Source: JBBQCW01 sp038319025 (GTDB lineage: Bacteria; Actinomycetota; Thermoleophilia; Solirubrobacterales; Solirubrobacteraceae). From it: a stretch of DNA of 64,000 nt. Position numbers and translations under genes: made by a program. The notes under the pieces were generated by a model. It was not told the origin of the DNA. It saw only the letters and a list, made by a program, of their open reading frames with translations, and did not search any database. The stretch is from NCBI GenBank assembly GCA_038319025.1, contig JBBQCW010000015.1:15555-79554 (forward strand), read 5' to 3'. This document shows, in pieces, positions 59,129 to 64,000 of the stretch (its first letter is position 1; every line of letters starts with the position of its first letter).

Positions 59129-61081
59129 ATGGAATTCTTTGCCTCGGTCCAGCGGGTCGCAGTCGCGGCCGGCGCCCTCCTGCTCATCACGGCGGCCAGC
59201 GCGCAGGCCTCGGACCTGTACGTGGCACCGGGGGGCGTGTCGAGTGGATCGTCCTGTCTCCCGGGGGATCCAGCGTGCACGTTTGACTATGCCTTGAGCC
59301 TCGCTTCCTCGCCGGACATCGTTCACGTCGACTTCGGGACCTATTCCAGCGCCGGCAACATCAGTGTGCCCTCCGGCATCACGGTGCAGGGCCCGGCCGC
59401 GGCCTACGCGACGGTGAACGCCGCCAACGGGGCCGGAGTCCCGGCCCTGAAGGTCGGCTCGGGCAGCAAGGTGCGCGGGCTGCGGATCAACGCGGCCACC
59501 ACCGGGGCGATCGGCATCCGGTTCGGTGGGGGCGCCAGCGCAAACGGCATCGACGTCCGCGCTGATGGGACGGCCTGCGATGTCCAGGGGGCTAACGTCA
59601 CCGTCACCAACTCCGTCTGCGAATTGACGAGCACGTCCTCCTCGGCGCCGGCGTTCGACGCCACCCAGATGACCGCTCCGGGGACGGTGACGTTGCGCAA
59701 CGACACGATCGTGGGGGAGACCAGCGGCCTGCGCTATGTCGCACCGGCCAGCCTGGGCATGGGCATCATCCAGAACTTCGACCTGTTCAACGTGATCGTG
59801 GCCGAGCGCCACGCGGCCAGCCCGGACTGCCCAATCAGGCTCACCGGCCCGACTATGTCGGGGACGCTGGCGTTTCACTCCACCAATTCGGATCACGCCT
59901 CCGTCAGCACATTGGGTTCGTGCTCGGTGGGGCCGCCGACGGTGACGCAGACCAGCCTCCAGACGGCGGCACCTGAGTTCGTCGACATGGCCGCGGGAGA
60001 CTTCCGCGAGACGCCCACGTCACCGACCCGCGGCAACGGTCTGGTGGCCGAGGTGCCGGTCGGCTTCCTGTACGACATCACGGCGTCATCGCCGCGCGTG
60101 GTCGCCGGGCAGACCGACATCGGCGCCTTCCAGTTCGTCGAAACGCCGATCAACACACCCGGACCGGTCACGACGTTGACCGCAACCACGGCGACGCTCA
60201 CCGCCACCGTGCAGAACCACGGCCTGGACAGTTCATCGTCCTTCACCTACGGCATCGACGCCGCAAATGAGGTCTTCGCGGATGCGGTCGTGCTGCCCGG
60301 GCTCCTGACCGACCAAGCACTAAGCGTCCCGATCGCTGGCCTCCTGCCCAACACCACTTATCGCTACGTACTGTGCACCTTGGCGCTGAACTTCAATCCG
60401 TGCCTGGGGGAGCAGACATTCACGACGCTGCCGTTCGCGCCGGTCCTCAGCGGCGCGTCGGTGAGCGATCTGACGCAGACCACCGCAACGTTGGCCGCGA
60501 CGGTGAACCCGGGCAACGACTCCGCCGCGGTCCATTTCGAATATGGGCCGACCGATGCGCTCGGGACGTCGTCGGCCACCGTTGCGGTGGCCAAGAGCCT
60601 TACCGATCAGGCGACCAGCGTCGCGCTTGCCGGGCTCACGCCCGGCGCCACGTACCGGGCGCAGGCCGTGGCGACCAACCGCGCCACCACCACGCGCGGC
60701 GACGTCTTCACGTTCACCACCGCTGCGAGTCCTGGCGGTCCTGGCGACCCCGGTAACCCCGGTGGCACGGACGCCTTTGCGATCGTTGGAACGCCCAAGG
60801 CGCGCCGGGGAACGATCACCCTCATGGTCCACGTGCCGGCTGCCGGCCGCGTTCGCGTCCGGGTGACCGCCAAGATCGCCAAGCACAAGAAGGCCGCGAC
60901 CTACGGGACGGTCACGCTGAGCTCCAAGAAGGCCGGCACGTTCAAGCTGTCGGTGAAGCCGACGCGTGGTGCCACGAAGGCACGCTCGAAGGCCAAGCGG
61001 CTCAGCACCGCACTCGCTGCGACGTTCACACCGGTGACGGGCAAGGCTATGACGCTGCGAAAGACCGTGCGGGTGAAGTAG
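59129..61081 (+). CDS. secreted beta-helix / fibronectin-III-like surface protein
   Basis: Exported 650-aa protein. Signal peptide at about residues 1-27 (VAVAAGALLLITAASAQASD). Residues about 28-320 look like a right-handed parallel beta-helix (DLYVAPGGVSSGSSC, ITVQGPAAAYATVNAANGAG, VRGLRINAATTGAIGIRFGG). Two FN3-like domains follow (about 345-430 and 440-530, each ending TYRYVLC/TYRAQAVATN then FTT). A Pro/Gly linker leads to a very basic C-terminus rich in Lys/Arg/Ser. TACGAT (59117-59122) is 6 nt before ATG 59129. Role likely in surface attachment. Confidence 0.8.
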   Translation: MEFFASVQRVAVAAGALLLITAASAQASDLYVAPGGVSSGSSCLPGDPACTFDYALSLASSPDIVHVDFGTYSSAGNISVPSGITVQGPAAAYATVNAANGAGVPALKVGSGSKVRGLRINAATTGAIGIRFGGGASANGIDVRADGTACDVQGANVTVTNSVCELTSTSSSAPAFDATQMTAPGTVTLRNDTIVGETSGLRYVAPASLGMGIIQNFDLFNVIVAERHAASPDCPIRLTGPTMSGTLAFHSTNSDHASVSTLGSCSVGPPTVTQTSLQTAAPEFVDMAAGDFRETPTSPTRGNGLVAEVPVGFLYDITASSPRVVAGQTDIGAFQFVETPINTPGPVTTLTATTATLTATVQNHGLDSSSSFTYGIDAANEVFADAVVLPGLLTDQALSVPIAGLLPNTTYRYVLCTLALNFNPCLGEQTFTTLPFAPVLSGASVSDLTQTTATLAATVNPGNDSAAVHFEYGPTDALGTSSATVAVAKSLTDQATSVALAGLTPGATYRAQAVATNRATTTRGDVFTFTTAASPGGPGDPGNPGGTDAFAIVGTPKARRGTITLMVHVPAAGRVRVRVTAKIAKHKKAATYGTVTLSSKKAGTFKLSVKPTRGATKARSKAKRLSTALAATFTPVTGKAMTLRKTVRVK

Positions 61082-61147
61082 GACCGTCGAGATCCAGTGG
61101 CGACTGGTAGGCCGGAACACCTCGGTCGCATGAGTAGGGTGCGTTCG

Positions 61148-61573
61148 ATGCCTCAGCCCGCCGATTCCCCTGTCCAGCGAGAGGCCGAGACGACGATCAT
61201 CGGGCTCGCCTCCAAACTGCTTCACGTCGAGCTGTCCGAGCGGACGGTCAGGTTGCCCGGCGGAAGCCTGGTCGAGATAGATGGCGCGACCAAGGACCTG
61301 TCCGTCCTCGTACAGGCTTTTGCTCGTCAAGGCCCGATGAAGGGCGGCCAGAAGCGCAAAGTGGCGCTCGACGTCCTGAAGCTCATCACCGTTCGCAAGC
61401 ATCACCCGGACGCGAACGTCTGTCTGGCCTTCTGTGATGAGTCGGCGCGGGAGAGCATCACCGGATGGGCCGCCGAGGCCATTGACATCTGGGACGTCAA
61501 GACCTTCGTCGTCCCGCTGGATGAAGACCTGCGCAACCGGCTGCTCCGGTCGCAGGCGATGAAGTTCCGCTGA
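61148..61573 (+). CDS. hypothetical protein, possible nuclease-like fold
   Basis: Unrecognised 141-aa cytoplasmic protein. ERTVRLPGGSLVEIDGATKD (about residues 31-50) followed by KGGQKRKVALDVLKLITVRK and ANVCLAFCDESARESITGW shows alternating strands and helices with acidic and Lys residues, which could fit a PD-(D/E)xK-type fold, but this is speculative. TAGGGT (61135-61140) is 7 nt before ATG 61148, marking a leaderless start; an in-frame ATG at 61130 overlaps the -10. A strong hairpin repeat lies about 50 nt after its stop. Confidence 0.6.
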   Translation: MPQPADSPVQREAETTIIGLASKLLHVELSERTVRLPGGSLVEIDGATKDLSVLVQAFARQGPMKGGQKRKVALDVLKLITVRKHHPDANVCLAFCDESARESITGWAAEAIDIWDVKTFVVPLDEDLRNRLLRSQAMKFR

Positions 61574-61621
61574 CGCGTCAGCGCCGCGCCGGGATACGAC
61601 AACCCGGGCGCCCCGCGCAAT

Positions 61622-61666
61622 CGATCCCCACCTCGATCCCGCTGAGCGGGACTCAAGTGGGGATCG
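61622..61666. repeat. hairpin repeat, copy 1
   Basis: CGATCCCCAC (61622-61631) pairs with GTGGGGATCG (61657-61666); an inner stem TCCCGC-TGA-GCGGGA (61637-61651) sits inside. The same nested arrangement recurs at 63254-63296 with few changes. It could terminate the upstream gene, or be a REP-like dispersed element. Confidence 0.8.
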
Positions 61667-61707
61667 AGCCAGTGCAGAGTGGCAGAAGTACTGATCGCAC
61701 GGATCCC

Positions 61708-61726
61708 GTGTTACACTGATCCCGTG
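61708..61726 (+). promoter_or_regulatory. vapB promoter with operator-like repeats
   Basis: TACACT (61712-61717) is the -10, 6 nt before GTG 61724. It lies within the palindrome GTGT-T-ACAC (61708-61716) and between two direct repeats of GATCCCGTG (61702-61710 and 61718-61726). This would suit autorepression by the antitoxin or toxin-antitoxin complex. Confidence 0.5.
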
Positions 61727-61963
61727 GCCAACCTCACGATAACGGTCGACGACGACACTCTCCGGCGCGCGCGCGTTCGCGCCGCCGAACAGGGGACGTC
61801 GGTCAATGCCGTTTTGCGTGATGAACTCCTTCGCTACGTCGACGCGTCGGCGGGGGATCGCGCCGCCAAGGCATTCCTGGAGGTCACACGCGATGCGTCC
61901 GGATCCAGCGGGCCCGCAGGGCGGACTTGGACCAGAGACGCGCTGTACGCCGATGGCGGCTGA
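61724..61963 (+). CDS. VapB-type antitoxin
   Basis: Antitoxin of 79 aa from GTG 61724. The ribbon-helix-helix is ANLTITVDDDTLRRARVRAA (residues 2-21) then EQGTSVNAVLRDELLRYVDA. The C-terminal part, AGRTWTRDALYADGG, is the probable toxin-binding end. An in-frame ATG at 61679 lies upstream of the -10 and is rejected as start. The PIN toxin gene begins 8 nt downstream. Confidence 0.85.
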   Translation: MANLTITVDDDTLRRARVRAAEQGTSVNAVLRDELLRYVDASAGDRAAKAFLEVTRDASGSSGPAGRTWTRDALYADGG

Positions 61964-61971
61964 CGATCGCC

Positions 61972-62388
61972 ATGCCTGACGCAGCGGTCTTCGTCGACAC
62001 GAACATCTTCGCCTACGCGCTCGACGATGCTGACACCGCGAAGCGGGACGCAGCACGTGCAGTGATCGACCTGCACCGCCGGACGATCGTGGTGAGCACG
62101 CAGGTGCTCCTTGAGCTTTATGCGGTGTGCACGCGCAAGCTGGGAATGGACGCAGCGGCCGCTACACGCGCAGTCCAGGCCGTGGCGCTGTTCCCGGTGA
62201 TCGGCGCTGACCGCGGGTTGATCCTAGACGCCTTGGGCCTGGTCGGCCAAGCGCAGATCTCGCTTTTCGATGCCGCGATCGTGGCGGCCGCCGCCCGCGG
62301 CGGGTGCGCCACGCTGCTCACTGAAGATCTGAACGCCGGCCAGCTCGTGGGGGATGTCCGGATCGTCGACCCGTTCGCTGCCGGCTGA
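61972..62388 (+). CDS. VapC-type PIN-domain ribonuclease toxin
   Basis: Second PIN toxin of the window (138 aa), of a different subgroup from the one at 53.9 kb. Active-site acids: VFVDTNIFAYALDDADTAKR (Asp about 8), STQVLLELYAVCTRKLG (Glu about 49), ISLFDAAIVAAAARGGCATL (Asp about 102) and LLTEDLNAGQLVGDVRIVDP (Glu/Asp about 120). ATG 61972; the RNA target is unknown. Confidence 0.9.
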   Translation: MPDAAVFVDTNIFAYALDDADTAKRDAARAVIDLHRRTIVVSTQVLLELYAVCTRKLGMDAAAATRAVQAVALFPVIGADRGLILDALGLVGQAQISLFDAAIVAAAARGGCATLLTEDLNAGQLVGDVRIVDPFAAG

Positions 62389-62406
62389 GCGCGGAAGTTC
62401 GCTTAG
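62385..62406. terminator. hairpin spanning convergent stop codons
   Basis: CTGAGCG (62385-62391) pairs with CGCTTAG (62400-62406) in 7 bp with one G-U. The arms contain the TGA of vapC and the TAA of the convergent collagen-like gene. Confidence 0.4.
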
Positions 62407-63179
62407 GGCGCGGTGACCGAGTAGCCCCCGTAGACTAGAGACGAGCCGGCGGTGATGGAGTAGAACACGCCAGCGCCGCTCTTTGACGTGCCTTGGCCGC
62501 CGTTGACCGGATCGAAGATCTGGCTGTACGTCGCACCGAAGTTCGTGTTCTCGTAAAGGCAAAGGTATCCGGCAGCGGCCTGACCGGTGCCCGGGCAGTG
62601 CGCGGCGGACAGCGTCCCCGATGGCAGCCGGATCACGTGCGCCGCGTCGAGCTTCGCGGCCAGCGGCTGCGTGAAGGTGAACCCGGTGGTCAGGTAGCCG
62701 CCGGTGACCGGCCCGCCGCCGATCGCAAACACGCCGGACTCGGTGGTCCCGGATGCCAACGGCGCCTGCGGGTCGGCCGGCGCACCTGGGGCGCCCGGAG
62801 TGCCTGCGGCGCCTGGCGTACCGGCGATGCCCTGCGGCCCTGTCGCCCCAGCGGATCCAGTCGCACCAGTCGCTCCGGTCGCACCAGTCGCTCCGGTCGG
62901 CAGCTGACCGGCCTTGAAGTCGCTCGTCAGGAGCGAGCCGTTCTTCACCTTCGACGACGTCACGGCGTTCGCGGCCAAGTCTGAACCGTGTACCGCTCCG
63001 GCCTTGAGCTGCGCGGACCCGACGCTGTTCGCCTTCAACTGCGTTACTGCATAGCTGGTGCCGCCCAGCGCCACGAGGAGGGCGACCATGCTGACTGCCA
63101 ATGCTGGAGACGGCATCCGCGCGCGGGACTTCCGCGGCCCCCGGGGACGATCGTCACGACGAGAGCTTTTGATGATCAT
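62403..63179 (-). CDS. collagen-like secreted/anchored protein (SAQLKAGAV type)
   Basis: A 258-aa exported protein. A basic N-terminus and anchor (PSPALAVSMVALLVALGGTS, about residues 23-42) are followed by YAVTQLKANSVGSAQLKAGA and AANAVTSSKVKNGSLLTSDF, a repeat-like linker that is very common in Solirubrobacterales. Then come about 14 Gly-X-Y triplets (GATGATGATGATGSAGATGP; residues about 95-140) and a C-terminal beta-rich domain of about 115 residues. TACTAT (plus 63186-63191) is 6 nt before ATG 63179 on the minus strand. It belongs to a different subgroup from the two HYLITST proteins. Confidence 0.83.
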   Translation of the reverse strand: MIIKSSRRDDRPRGPRKSRARMPSPALAVSMVALLVALGGTSYAVTQLKANSVGSAQLKAGAVHGSDLAANAVTSSKVKNGSLLTSDFKAGQLPTGATGATGATGATGSAGATGPQGIAGTPGAAGTPGAPGAPADPQAPLASGTTESGVFAIGGGPVTGGYLTTGFTFTQPLAAKLDAAHVIRLPSGTLSAAHCPGTGQAAAGYLCLYENTNFGATYSQIFDPVNGGQGTSKSGAGVFYSITAGSSLVYGGYSVTAP

Positions 63180-63253
63180 CGGCCGATAGTACGGGTTGCC
63201 ACGAATGCCAGCGCCGGTCCTCGCGAAGGCCGCCCGCCAGTTACAGGTTCAAC

Positions 63254-63296
63254 CGATCCCCACTTCGATCCCGCCGAGCGGGACTCCGGTGGGGAT
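63254..63296. repeat. hairpin repeat, copy 2
   Basis: CGATCCCCAC (63254-63263), inner stem TCCCGC-CGA-GCGGGA (63269-63283) and GTGGGGAT (63289-63296). Sequence and nesting match copy 1 at 61622-61666. It lies between two minus-strand collagen-like genes, 10 nt past the end of the right-hand one. Confidence 0.75.
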
Positions 63297-63305
63297 GGAC
63301 GCGAC

Positions 63306-63953
63306 CTACGGACCGGTGGCGACTTTGCGGCTGATCGTCCCCGCGCGGTACCCGGTGAACGCCGTCTGGTTTTCGATAAAGAGACTGCCGCTACCTGAGG
63401 TTCGGTGACATTGCAGGTCAAGCGTCCCAGGCGCATTGAAGTGCGCCGTGGCGGTGATGTCTGCGCTGATGCCACTCCCGCCGGGGATGTTGTAGCCGTC
63501 GAAGTACCCGCTCGTCGTCGCGTAGAAATTGGTCGCGCCGACCGCCCCAGGCGATACGTGGTTCACCAGGACCGCTGTGCCGGTCGTGAGCTGGCAACCG
63601 CCGATCAGGGGTGCGACCAGGCTTTGATTGACCAAGTCGACTTGGCCGCTGAAGATCCAGTCCCCGGCGGCAGGCACCGGGATAGAGACTACCGTCGTGT
63701 AGCCGGCCCTATCGGGAGCGTCGTAGCCCGGGTTGGCGTAGATGGTCGCGTCACTCGGACCGGCCACCCCAGCCGTGCCCGCTGCTCCGGAAACGCCGGT
63801 TGCCCCGGCGGCACCGCTTTCCCCTTTCGGTCCCGGAGTGCCTGGTGCGCCGGTCTTCCCGGTGGCTCCGTGGAGCTTTTTGAGCACCTTGGGCGAGATC
63901 TGGTGCGTCGACGTGATCAGGTAGTGGGGGGGGGCGGGAGCCGCCAAACACAA
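63306..63953 (-). CDS. collagen-like secreted protein (5' end lost at contig end)
   Basis: About 205 reliable residues of a protein paralogous to the one at 18676-19398: HYLITSTHQISPKVLKKLHG, then about 12 Gly-X-Y triplets (GAPGTPGPKGESGAAGATGV), then a C-terminal domain of about 145 residues with two Cys. The paralog has a 29-residue signal/anchor before HYLITST; here that part falls in the G-rich, unreliable last 75 bases, so the TTG at 63953 is not a true start. The real gene should begin beyond or within the damaged end. Confidence 0.75.
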   Translation of the reverse strand: MCLAAPAPPHYLITSTHQISPKVLKKLHGATGKTGAPGTPGPKGESGAAGATGVSGAAGTAGVAGPSDATIYANPGYDAPDRAGYTTVVSIPVPAAGDWIFSGQVDLVNQSLVAPLIGGCQLTTGTAVLVNHVSPGAVGATNFYATTSGYFDGYNIPGGSGISADITATAHFNAPGTLDLQCHRTSGSGSLFIENQTAFTGYRAGTISRKVATGP

Positions 63954-64000
63954 CCGGGGGGGGGGGGGGAGAGTGCCGCCAGGGGGACGAAAAGGGGAGG
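63926..64000. other. low-quality contig end
   Basis: Runs of nine G (63926-63934) and fourteen G (63956-63969) interrupt what should be the coding start of the collagen-like gene. Nothing else in the window has such runs, so sequencing or assembly error is the simplest explanation. Confidence 0.75.

Noticed and set aside
60320..62056. Minus-strand open frame of 578 codons
   Set aside because: It is antisense to the beta-helix/FN3 gene, the 61148 gene and vapB, with Arg-rich composition typical of shadow frames.

Overview
The window is chromosomal DNA from a high-GC actinobacterium. The most likely home is class Thermoleophilia (order Solirubrobacterales or a close relative). This rests on three things: the Actinobacteria-type gene order at the left (yggS-sepF-proC-yggT-lspA and rpsB-tsf-pyrH-frr-uppS-cdsA-dxr-rseP); a GarA-type FHA gene next to a MerR gene, as in mycobacteria; and several short secreted collagen-like proteins of a style common in Solirubrobacterales. 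No tRNA, rRNA, insertion sequence, prophage or CRISPR array was seen. The last ~75 bases contain runs of 9 and 14 G and look like an unreliable contig end.

Layout. 1-3.6 kb: division and envelope genes (truncated yggS, sepF, proC, yggT, lspA, an RluA-family pseudouridine synthase). 3.7-10.7 kb: translation, nucleotide and isoprenoid/lipid genes in tightly overlapping order (rpsB, tsf, pyrH, frr, uppS, cdsA, dxr, rseP). S2 carries an unusual C-terminal tail with five identical 14-residue repeats. 10.8-16.1 kb: an acyl-CoA synthetase, a CapA-like protein and a convergent FMN hydroxy-acid oxidase separate rseP from ispG. 16.1-20.0 kb: two tandem paralogous secreted proteins of unknown function, a collagen-like protein and a superoxide dismutase. 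20.1-26.4 kb: proS, a PgsA-type transferase, a zinc-ribbon GarA-like FHA protein, a MerR regulator, apt, an SRPBCC protein and an alkyl-DHAP-synthase-like flavoenzyme. 26.4-32.7 kb (minus strand, except a PaaI-type thioesterase at 27.4 kb): a one-piece HTH/transmembrane/RskA-like protein, an SGNH hydrolase, nadE, a small anchored protein and a wax-ester synthase/DGAT. 32.9-40.8 kb: an ECF sigma factor, then a cyclic-di-AMP riboswitch whose 5' part is perfectly duplicated, controlling a secreted RlpA-type protein; then dinB, two alpha/beta hydrolases, a TesB-like thioesterase, an S4 protein, a J-domain protein, an SRPBCC protein and a cation/proton antiporter. 40.8-41.0 kb: a structured non-coding stretch ending in a strong terminator. 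41-48 kb: secreted hydrolase, FG-GAP propeller protein, cupredoxin, ferritin-like protein, and a MEDS/HATPase regulator. 48-52.6 kb: gnd-pgi and divergent rpiA, a GST-N protein, a SnoaL protein and an FKBP. 52.6-57.7 kb: zinc alcohol dehydrogenase, a VapBC pair, and a cytochrome P450 flanked by two luciferase-like flavin enzymes. 57.8-64 kb: a surface/secreted cluster (ice-binding-like, beta-helix/FN3, two collagen-like proteins) with a second VapBC pair.

Working together, the left third is a core growth operon coupling cell division, translation and lipid-carrier synthesis. The middle joins stress and envelope regulation (FHA/MerR, ECF sigma, c-di-AMP riboswitch, MEDS/HATPase). The right third is accessory surface and redox chemistry. 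A striking feature is that at least 19 genes have a TANNNT -10 hexamer only 6-8 nt upstream of the start codon and no Shine-Dalgarno, which indicates widespread leaderless transcription. Many convergent gene pairs end in small hairpins built around their two facing stop codons.
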